Origin: Synergistaceae bacterium OttesenSCG-928-I11
GTDB taxonomy: Bacteria > Synergistota > Synergistia > Synergistales > Synergistaceae
NCBI GenBank assembly: GCA_030266365.1
Contig: JAJDHV010000011.1
Span: 1-34,796 of the forward strand
Direction: 5' to 3'
Length of the DNA: 34,796 nt
The notes below the pieces were generated by a model that was given only the letters and a program-made list of their open reading frames with translations, had not been told where the DNA came from and made no database searches. This document shows positions 28,879 through 34,796 of this stretch, piece by piece. The translations under genes were made by a program, and so were the position numbers. How positions within the stretch are numbered: position 1 is the stretch's first letter; every line of letters begins with the position of its first letter.

Positions 28879-29823
28879 ATGCGTCTGCCCAAAGCGCTGA
28901 CCCATGACAGTCGCGTCGCGGTCCTTGCGCCGTCGAGCCCGGCTCCGGCGAAAAAAATCGACGACGCCGTGCAGGCGATCCGGTCGATGGGATTCGAACC
29001 GGTTGTCTATCCCTCCTGCACGGGCTCGACACCCGAGCGGGGATACCTTGCGGCGGAGAGCGACGCGGTCAAAATTTCGGACATCCATGCCGCCTTCTCC
29101 GACCCATCCGTCGACGGCATTCTCTGCATGCGCGGCGGGAGCGGTGCGGGGCGCCTGATCCGCCACCTCGACGCGACGTTGATCGCGGCGAACCCGAAGG
29201 TCTTCGTCGGGTACAGCGACATCACGATCCTGCATGCGTTCATCGCGCGCAACTGCGGGTTCGTCACCTTCCACGGCCCGATGGCGACGACGGACGACAT
29301 CGGCGACCCGGCGAGCCCCACCCGCGCTTCGCTGCTGCGCGCCCTGACCGACCCGGCGCCGCTGGGAGCTGTGCAAAACCCGGACGGCAGACCGCTCGAA
29401 TGTCTTTCCCCGGGCAGGGCGACGGGAGCGCTCGTCGGCGGCAACCTCGCCGTGATGTGCACGACGGTCGGAACCGTTGCGGAGATCGATACAAAGGAGA
29501 AAATCGTGCTGATCGAGGACGTCGACGAGGAGCCTTACAGCATTGATCGAATGTTGAACCATCTGATCAACGCGGGCAAACTTGTCGACGCGGCGGGGAT
29601 CGTCCTCGGCAGTTTCACGCGCTGCGATCCGCCGGAGCGCCACCCGGACCGGACGGTGGGCGTCGTCTTTCGCGACGTGCTCGCCCCCCTGGGCATCCCG
29701 ATCGTGTCCGGTCTCGACGTCGGGCACGACAAAACGAACCTCACGCTTCCCCTGGGGGCCGAGGTGCGCCTGGACGCGGATCTCGGCGAAATCGCCGTCG
29801 AAAACCCCGCCCTCTTGCCGTGA
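28879..29823 (+). CDS. LD-carboxypeptidase (S66 family)
   Basis: The 314-residue enzyme is of the LdcA (S66) serine peptidase family, which removes the terminal D-Ala from murein tetrapeptides or cleaves related bonds. The triad is visible as Ser113 (GYSDIT), Glu213 (LIEDVDEEPYSIDRML) and His283 (LDVGHDKTNLTLP). N-terminal VAVLAPSSPA and CMRGGSGAGRL are typical. It has no signal peptide, as expected for a cytoplasmic muropeptide-recycling enzyme. Its ATG directly follows the dppF stop, with an AGGAGG site inside dppF. Linkage to a peptide importer and an M19 dipeptidase suggests use of imported wall peptides. Confidence 0.92.
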   Translation: MRLPKALTHDSRVAVLAPSSPAPAKKIDDAVQAIRSMGFEPVVYPSCTGSTPERGYLAAESDAVKISDIHAAFSDPSVDGILCMRGGSGAGRLIRHLDATLIAANPKVFVGYSDITILHAFIARNCGFVTFHGPMATTDDIGDPASPTRASLLRALTDPAPLGAVQNPDGRPLECLSPGRATGALVGGNLAVMCTTVGTVAEIDTKEKIVLIEDVDEEPYSIDRMLNHLINAGKLVDAAGIVLGSFTRCDPPERHPDRTVGVVFRDVLAPLGIPIVSGLDVGHDKTNLTLPLGAEVRLDADLGEIAVENPALLP

Positions 29824-29881
29824 TCTTTCGCTGCAAGGCGGCGTATCATAAATGAAACATTTTTAGGAGGGGGCTGATCTC

Positions 29882-31087
29882 ATGGATTTTATGCTCTATT
29901 TCGACATGGTTCAGACCGTCGCGTTCGCGGCCGTCCTGCTCTTTCTCGGCTCGTATCTCGTTCGGCGGATTTCGTTTCTCAACAAGTACAACATTCCGGC
30001 GCCGGTCGTCGGCGGGTTGATCTTCGCCTTCGTCAACTGGGGCCTCCAAAGCGTCGAGATCGGCCTGCGGTTCGACACCACGTTTCAGGATCCGTTCATG
30101 ATCGCGTTCTTCACGACGATCGGGATGGGGGCAAGCATCAAGATGCTGAAGGAGGGCGGCTCGAAGCTCGTGACGTTCCTTCTGATCGCCTCCGTATTGC
30201 TCGTCCTGCAAAACTTCGTGGCGTGGGGACTCTCCATCGTCACGGGGCTCGACCCGCTCATCGGACTCCTCGCGGGCTCAATCACCATGAGCGGCGGGCA
30301 CGGAACGGGCGCGACCTTCGCCAATTATTTCACCGAACAGTTCCACACGGTCGGCGCGATGGAGGTCGCGATGGCGGCAGCGACGTTCGGCCTCGTCTCC
30401 GGCTCGCTGATCGGGGGGCCGGTCGCGCGGCGGCTCATCCTGAAAAAAAATCTCAAGTCGAGCGGCGCAACGGCGGACGACATGAAACCCCTCGAGGAGG
30501 ATATCGCGACGATCGAGCATGCGCCCATCGGGCGCGACGACGTGCTCGCGGCGATCCTCCAACTGACGGTCTGCATGGGCATCGGGGCCGTCCTCTACGC
30601 GTTCTTCGCACGGCGGGGGATCACGGTGCCGACCTATCTCTTCTCGCTCTTCGTCGGCATCGTCGTGCGCAACGTCGCGGACGCGACCGGCATCTACAAG
30701 GTCAACATGCGGCTCATCGACACGATCGGTTCCGTCGCGCTCTCGCTCTTCCTCGCCATGGCACTCATGTCGCTCAAACTCTGGCAGCTCGTCGAACTCG
30801 CCGTTCCCATGCTCGTGATCCTCTCGGGCGAGGTCGTCCTCATGATCCTCTACGCCACGTTCATCACGTTCACCTTCAACGGACGCGATTACGACGCGGC
30901 GGTCCTCGCGGGCGGACACTGCGGCTTCGGACTCGGTGCAACACCGAACGCGATCGCGAACATGCAGGCGATTACGAACAAATACGGCCCGGCGCCGCGC
31001 GCCTTTTTCCTCGTTTCCATCGTCGGCGCGTTCTTCATCGACATCGTCAACGCCTTCGTCATCCAGGGGTTCGTGGCGTTCATGTAA
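29882..31087 (+). CDS. gltS: Sodium/glutamate symporter
   Basis: The 401-residue membrane protein fits GltS throughout. It has about ten hydrophobic segments and two inverted halves with reentrant Gly/Ser-rich loops (SITMSGGHGTGATFANYF near residue 140; LAGGHCGFGLGATPNAIANM near 345). NIPAPVVGGLIFA near residue 40 is another hallmark. It takes up glutamate with Na+. The ATG has a strong GGAGGGGG site. The gene lies 58 bases after the LD-carboxypeptidase and 105 before the binding-protein gene. Its place inside the peptide cluster fits glutamate being a main product of peptide, including wall-peptide, breakdown. Confidence 0.95.
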   Translation: MDFMLYFDMVQTVAFAAVLLFLGSYLVRRISFLNKYNIPAPVVGGLIFAFVNWGLQSVEIGLRFDTTFQDPFMIAFFTTIGMGASIKMLKEGGSKLVTFLLIASVLLVLQNFVAWGLSIVTGLDPLIGLLAGSITMSGGHGTGATFANYFTEQFHTVGAMEVAMAAATFGLVSGSLIGGPVARRLILKKNLKSSGATADDMKPLEEDIATIEHAPIGRDDVLAAILQLTVCMGIGAVLYAFFARRGITVPTYLFSLFVGIVVRNVADATGIYKVNMRLIDTIGSVALSLFLAMALMSLKLWQLVELAVPMLVILSGEVVLMILYATFITFTFNGRDYDAAVLAGGHCGFGLGATPNAIANMQAITNKYGPAPRAFFLVSIVGAFFIDIVNAFVIQGFVAFM

Positions 31088-31115
31088 TGGGCCGCGTGTC
31101 AAGGAATTTTTTTCC

Positions 31116-31147
31116 TTGCTATTTATCCAGCTCGACATTAATATGTC
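31116..31147 (+). promoter_or_regulatory. Promoter with operator-like palindrome before the binding-protein gene
   Basis: TTGCTA (31116-31121), a 17-base spacer and TAATAT (31139-31144) precede the gene. The palindrome GACAT-TAAT-ATGTC (31134-31147) covers the -10 box and may be a repressor site. A separate CAAGGAA/TTCCTTG hairpin with a T loop lies just upstream, after gltS. Confidence 0.5.
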
Positions 31148-31192
31148 AACATTAGATTCGCAATATCTCATCGCAACCGGGAGGAATGTTCA

Positions 31193-32809
31193 ATGACCAA
31201 GTGCAAGGCTCCATTCGTATTCATTCTGCTGTTGTCCCTCTTCGTCCTCGCGTCCGGATTCGCCGGAACGTCCGAGGCGGCCGAGAAGCTCCTCAAGATG
31301 GTCTACCCCAACGAGCCCGCGACGATGGACACCCAGCTCAACCACAGCGACTACATGGTGCCGTACAACATCTTCGACCGCCTCGTCGAGAAGATCACCG
31401 ACCCCGCAACGCGCGAGCCCGCGGTCGTGCCCGGCCTCGCCGAAAGCTGGACGATCTCGGACGACGGCATCGTCTACACGTTCAAACTCCGTAAGGACGC
31501 CAAGTTCCACGACGGTTCGCCGGTCAAGGCGAGCGACGTCGTCTACACCTTCGAGCGCATCCTGGACCCCAAGACGAAGTCCATCCAGACCGACGGCTTC
31601 GACATGATCAAGGGCGCGCCCGAGAAGCTGGACGGCAAGGCGACCAAGGTCGAGGGGCTCAAGGCCCTGGACGACTACACGGTCGAGATCACGCTGCGCC
31701 AGTTCTACGCGCCGTTCCTCGAGGACGTGATCGCGACGCCGGTCGCCTCCATCTACAGCGAGAAGTTCACGACCGAGAAGGGCGACAAGTTCGGGCTCTC
31801 CCCCGAGGACACGATGGGGTCCGGCCCGTTCATCCTCTCCGACTGGGTGATCGACAGCTATCACGAGATGACCGCAAATAAGGATTACTGGCGCGGCAAA
31901 CCAGACGTCGACCGCGTGCGCATCAACGTCGTCGGCGACGCCGAGACGGCGCGCATGATGTTCGAGGCAGGCGACATCGACATCTTCGACTGCGACGTTG
32001 CCCGCTCGCAAATCCCCTACTTCGAAAAATCCGCGAAGTGGAAGGACCGCATTGTGAAATCGCAGCGTATCGGCCTGTTCTATCAGACCATGAACACCGA
32101 GATGAAGCCCTTCGACGACGTTCGCGTCCGCAAGGCCTTCATGCATGCGGTGCCGCGCAAGGAATTGCTCGACAACGTCTTCTTCGGCAAGGGCGTCCTG
32201 CCGGACAACATCCTGCCGAAGGGAACGGAGCCGTACAACCCGAACCCGAAACACAAAATCGTCTACGATCCCAAGCTGTCGAAAAAAATGCTCGAAGACG
32301 CGGGCTACAAGACTCCTGTGCAGATCGAGATCTGCTACTCCAACCGCGGATCATCCGGACGCAACTGGGCGAAGATGGCCGAGATCATGCAGGCCATGCT
32401 GCCCGAGGCGGGCTTCGAGGTGAAGATCGCCCAGATGGACGAAGCAGTATTCACCGACACGCGCAACAACGGCAAAGCCATGAGCTATACCAACTCCTGG
32501 TCGACGTCGGACGCGGACCCGTACTTCTTCAAGTTCTTCCACTCCGACCGCTGGAGCACGTACCGCTCGATCAACACGAAGGACCCGAAGATCGACAAGA
32601 TGATCGAGGACGCGCGCACAGAGGTCGACCCGCAGAAACGCGTGCAGATGTACCGCGACATGGACGACTACCTGACGCACGAACTCGCCGCCATGCTCCC
32701 GCTCTTCAACATGGAGCACCTCTTCGTGATCTCCGAAAAGGTCGAGGACTTCGTCCCCAACTGGAAAGGCTGGGGCGACTGCATGCTGTACTGGACAAAG
32801 ATGAAATAG
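31193..32809 (+). CDS. Peptide ABC transporter substrate-binding protein (SBP_bac_5)
   Basis: The 538-residue periplasmic protein is of the DppA/OppA class. A signal peptide (residues 1-29, ending TSEAA) has no lipobox Cys, so the mature protein should be soluble in the periplasm, as in diderm bacteria. Typical stretches are TMDTQLNHSDYMVPYNIFDRL, PGLAESWTISDDGIVYTFKLR and KDAKFHDGSPVKASDVVYTFERI near residues 40-120, then DVRVRKAFMHAVPRKELL near 305. A GGGAGGA ribosome site precedes the ATG. It ends the transporter cluster, has its own promoter and is followed by a terminator, which would let it be made in excess over the membrane subunits. Confidence 0.93.
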   Translation: MTKCKAPFVFILLLSLFVLASGFAGTSEAAEKLLKMVYPNEPATMDTQLNHSDYMVPYNIFDRLVEKITDPATREPAVVPGLAESWTISDDGIVYTFKLRKDAKFHDGSPVKASDVVYTFERILDPKTKSIQTDGFDMIKGAPEKLDGKATKVEGLKALDDYTVEITLRQFYAPFLEDVIATPVASIYSEKFTTEKGDKFGLSPEDTMGSGPFILSDWVIDSYHEMTANKDYWRGKPDVDRVRINVVGDAETARMMFEAGDIDIFDCDVARSQIPYFEKSAKWKDRIVKSQRIGLFYQTMNTEMKPFDDVRVRKAFMHAVPRKELLDNVFFGKGVLPDNILPKGTEPYNPNPKHKIVYDPKLSKKMLEDAGYKTPVQIEICYSNRGSSGRNWAKMAEIMQAMLPEAGFEVKIAQMDEAVFTDTRNNGKAMSYTNSWSTSDADPYFFKFFHSDRWSTYRSINTKDPKIDKMIEDARTEVDPQKRVQMYRDMDDYLTHELAAMLPLFNMEHLFVISEKVEDFVPNWKGWGDCMLYWTKMK

Positions 32810-32846
32810 ATCCGGCAATACGATCAAACGCTAGATCTCAAGAAAT

Positions 32847-32881
32847 AAGGAGGCCCCCACCAGTTGGGGGACCTCCTTTTT
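32847..32881 (+). terminator. Terminator of the binding-protein gene
   Basis: A 13-bp stem (AAGGAGG-CCCCCA at 32847-32859 with 32865-32878, one bulged A at 32871) runs into a T tract ending at 32881. It lies about 40 bases after the stop codon of the binding-protein gene. Confidence 0.85.
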
Positions 32882-32882
32882 C

Positions 32883-32911
32883 TTGACGAATATCATCGAC
32901 ATCGATAAACT
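32883..32911 (+). promoter_or_regulatory. Promoter of the Phd/VapC toxin-antitoxin operon
   Basis: TTGACG (32883-32888), a 17-base spacer and TAAACT (32906-32911) precede the antitoxin gene. The -35 box directly abuts the preceding terminator. Confidence 0.55.
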
Positions 32912-32929
32912 TAGTTCTAGACTTAGTTC
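32909..32929 (+). repeat. Direct repeat, likely antitoxin operator
   Basis: Two perfect copies of ACTTAGTTC (32909-32917 and 32921-32929) start 12 bases apart and overlap the -10 box and the predicted start site. This suits autoregulation by the Phd-type antitoxin. Confidence 0.55.
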
Positions 32930-32943
32930 GAAAGGAGACGTCA

Positions 32944-33186
32944 ATGTTGCAGGTAAACATTCACGAAGCCAAGACAAATCTTTCCCGACTGATCGAAGGT
33001 GCGGTTCGCGGCGAGGCGTTTGTCATCGCCAAATCCGGCAAGCCGATGGTGACGGTCCGCGCGTACGAGCAACCGCACAACCCAAGCGATCGAGTCGGCT
33101 TTCTGAAGGGGGCGATCTCGGTGCCGGACGATTTCGACACCATGGGCGCGGAAGAAATCCGGAACATGTTTGAGGACGGCCGGTGA
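32944..33186 (+). CDS. Phd/YefM-type antitoxin
   Basis: The 80-residue protein has the Phd/YefM DNA-binding N-terminus: MLQVNIHEAKTNLSRLIEGA, then GEAFVIAKSGKPMVTVRAYE (residues 1-42). The C-terminal half (VGFLKGAISVPDDFDTMGAEEIRNMFED) is the acidic toxin-neutralising segment common in antitoxins paired with VapC toxins. A GAAAGGAGA ribosome site precedes the ATG. Its stop overlaps the toxin start in a GTGA arrangement. Confidence 0.93.
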   Translation: MLQVNIHEAKTNLSRLIEGAVRGEAFVIAKSGKPMVTVRAYEQPHNPSDRVGFLKGAISVPDDFDTMGAEEIRNMFEDGR

Positions 33187-33572
33187 AGCTGCTTCTGGAC
33201 ACGCATATGCTACTGTGGGCGGCAGCCGGAACACTGTCGGAAGAGGCGGAAAAACTCGTTGTGGATGCCCGCAACGAATTGTATTTCAGCCCGGCAAGCA
33301 TCTGGGAAATCGCCATCAAATGCAGCCTCGGCAGAGACGACTTCAAGGTCGATCCCGCCCTCCTTCGTCGCGGCCTTTTGGACAACCACTACAAAGAACT
33401 TCCCATCACCGGCATGCACGTCCTCATCATCTGCGATCTGCCGGAGATACACCGAGACCCGTTCGACCGCATTCTCCTGGCGCAGGCGAAGTCAGAGGGC
33501 ATTGCCCTTCTGACGTCCGACCGGATCATGCGGGAGTATAAAGGGCCCGTTCTCTTTATTCCGAAAAAATAA
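33183..33572 (+). CDS. VapC-type PIN-domain toxin
   Basis: The 129-residue protein is of the PIN family with the LLLDTHMLLW start (Asp6), Glu42 in ASIWEIAIK, the DPFDRILLAQA motif near residue 93 and LTSDRIMREY near 110. These are the acidic residues that hold metal in the ribonuclease site. The start is a GTG overlapping the antitoxin stop by four bases. The gene ends before a bidirectional terminator. It differs in subfamily from the PIN toxin at 20223, so the two modules are not recent copies of each other. Confidence 0.93.
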   Translation: MKLLLDTHMLLWAAAGTLSEEAEKLVVDARNELYFSPASIWEIAIKCSLGRDDFKVDPALLRRGLLDNHYKELPITGMHVLIICDLPEIHRDPFDRILLAQAKSEGIALLTSDRIMREYKGPVLFIPKK

Positions 33573-33600
33573 ACAGGACGAGAGGGCGGCATGCTCGAAA

Positions 33601-33637
33601 AAAAATCGAGACCGGTTGCAGGCCGGTCTCGATTTTT
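33601..33637. terminator. Bidirectional terminator
   Basis: A perfect 15-bp stem (33601-33615 with 33623-33637, AAAAATCGAGACCGG type) has a 7-base loop. A and T tracts at the stem base serve both strands. It lies between the converging toxin and LysM genes. Confidence 0.88.
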
Positions 33638-33662
33638 ATTTTATGCCTTTGTTATATCTTCC

Positions 33663-34727
33663 CTACTGCTCGTCCACGATCTCGATGTATTCGTCGCCGA
33701 GCGGGAGGGAGAGTTCCTGTCCGATGTTCAGTTTGTTCGGGTCGCGGAGGTCGTTTGCCTTGGCGAGCAGCGTCCAGGCCGTGCCGTCGCCATACACGCG
33801 ACGCGCGATCATCCAGAGGCTGTCGCCCTTGTTGACGCGATAGGTGCGGTCGACCTGCAAGCCTCGCATGTCGATGTCCGTGATGCCGGGGACCTCCCAG
33901 AGCGCCTGCTCAACAAGATAGCGCGTGTAGAGGTTGGGGATTCTGCCGGAGGCCTTGAGTGTGTTGCCGGTGCGCTCGACGACGACCTCGATGCGGCCGA
34001 ACTCCCTGCCGTTCGCAACCTTCTTGCGCGTGAAGCCGAGATTGTACGTGCCGTCATGCTCGCCCGTTTCATCCGGCGGCACGGTCACCGGCACGATTTC
34101 GTCGGTTCCCATCTCGACCGAGGATTCGATCGGCACGTAGACCATGTCCTTCGTGACGGAGTCGTAGGCGTAATGGAAGCGGCCGGTGAGGTTCTGCACC
34201 GCGATCGGCCCCTCGGCCCACTTGCGGACCGCGTCGACGCCCAACACGCCGCCGTAGCCGACGAGGCAGAGCAGGACGAGCAGCAGCGCGCCACGGAACA
34301 GGACGCCAAACTTGTGACGCGCAACCGCCGCCGTCGGCGATTTCGCGATGGCGTTCATCGCGTTCGCGGTGCGGCGCAACGCGGGGTTGCCGGGCTGGAG
34401 GTCCGCCGCCCGGTTCCAGAGGTCCTTGGCCTTCTCGTACTTGCTCTGTTGGAAGTAGATGCGCGCCAACAGGTCCATGGCCTGCGGGTTCTGCGCGCCC
34501 TCCTTGTAGATCAGGCGGAAGAGCAGCGGTTCGGCCTTGTAGATGTCGACGTTCCACGCGATGTACTGGGCGCGCCAGACGATGACGCTTTCCACGAGGG
34601 CAGCGACGGCCTGGATTTTCTCCATGCCGTCCAGGATTTCCTCGGTGTGGACGCCCATCCCGGTCTCGGGGGCTTCCTGCTGCTTCACCTTGGACGGAAC
34701 CTTATGGTGCCGGACGTGCTCAACCAT
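33663..34727 (-). CDS. TPR and LysM domain membrane protein
   Basis: The 354-residue protein has a cytoplasmic N-terminal part with TPR-like helices (AMDLLARIYFQQSKYEKAKDL, about residues 80-125). One membrane segment follows at about 145-165 (FRGALLLVLLCLVGYGGVLGV), then an external part. The external part has a middle beta/alpha region, possibly BON-like (VEQALWEVPGITDIDMRGL, about 270-290). A C-terminal LysM domain is at 296-342 (YRVNKGDSLWMIARRVYGDG to IGQELSLP). LysM binds peptidoglycan, so the protein probably links the inner membrane to the wall. The ATG at 34727 has a GGGGAGG site. Its start may overlap the end of an upstream gene. The domain calls are by pattern; the BON call is the least sure. 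Confidence 0.82.
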   Translation of the reverse strand: MVEHVRHHKVPSKVKQQEAPETGMGVHTEEILDGMEKIQAVAALVESVIVWRAQYIAWNVDIYKAEPLLFRLIYKEGAQNPQAMDLLARIYFQQSKYEKAKDLWNRAADLQPGNPALRRTANAMNAIAKSPTAAVARHKFGVLFRGALLLVLLCLVGYGGVLGVDAVRKWAEGPIAVQNLTGRFHYAYDSVTKDMVYVPIESSVEMGTDEIVPVTVPPDETGEHDGTYNLGFTRKKVANGREFGRIEVVVERTGNTLKASGRIPNLYTRYLVEQALWEVPGITDIDMRGLQVDRTYRVNKGDSLWMIARRVYGDGTAWTLLAKANDLRDPNKLNIGQELSLPLGDEYIEIVDEQ

Positions 34728-34796
34728 CGTTATCCGCCTCCCCTACCGCCGCAGATTTTTTTGTGCTTCTGCGTTTTTTGGGCTTCGGCGACAACT
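34720..34796 (-). CDS. Possible 3' end of an upstream gene
   Basis: A minus-strand frame enters from the window edge and ends at a TGA (34722-34720) that overlaps the start of the LysM gene by 8 bases. Its 24 visible codons give a Lys/Arg-rich tail (KPKKRRSTKKSAAVGEADND). The overlap and basic composition suit a real C-terminus, but another frame also reaches a stop here. Too little is visible to name it. Confidence 0.3.
   Translation of the reverse strand, partial: LSPKPKKRRSTKKSAAVGEADNDG

Overview
The window is a GC-rich bacterial chromosomal segment, densely coded on both strands, with no gene-free stretch longer than about 200 bases. It most likely comes from the Synergistota (Synergistetes). 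The papain-like protease at 1784-3475 ends in a tail of the Synergist-CTERM type, and much of the right half is devoted to peptide and amino-acid uptake, as in amino-acid-fermenting Synergistota. The selenophosphate synthetase is itself a selenoprotein, so the organism should decode UGA as selenocysteine. No tRNA, rRNA, CRISPR array, transposase or phage gene was seen.

Left part (1-8.5 kb). Two exported proteins are transcribed back to back from promoters whose -35 boxes lie 11 bases apart: a cadherin-like beta-sandwich protein (cut by the window edge) and the C1A protease. An L,D-transpeptidase follows, then a probably leaderless MFS transporter, then a minus-strand operon of thioredoxin reductase with an odd C-terminal domain, a PfkB-fold protein with eroded catalytic motifs, and a CBS-pair protein.

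Translation block (8.5-12.7 kb, minus strand): rpmE, terminator, thyX, a DUF1385 membrane protein, prfA, prmC.

Signalling block (12.7-20.2 kb). A secreted FecR-domain protein is divergent from an operon of a small metallophosphoesterase, a CHASE2 adenylate cyclase and a GAF-GAF-HD-GYP protein. The last gene is interrupted by an in-frame TAA. Two unrecognised genes follow (a membrane-anchored protein and a 246-residue protein), set off by two very large hairpins.

Middle (20.2-23.2 kb, minus strand): an AbrB/PIN toxin-antitoxin pair, then selD with a UGA at codon 12, a 177-bp element of nested palindromes, and birA.

Right part (23.2-34.8 kb). A plus-strand cluster links phosphoglycerate mutase, an M19 dipeptidase, a four-gene peptide ABC transporter (dppBCDF-like), an LD-carboxypeptidase, a GltS glutamate symporter and the periplasmic peptide-binding protein. 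Together these could import peptides, including wall-derived ones, split them and move glutamate. A Phd/VapC-type toxin-antitoxin pair and a TPR-LysM membrane protein close the window.

Promoters, operators and terminators were read by eye. All functions are assigned from motif recognition without database searches.
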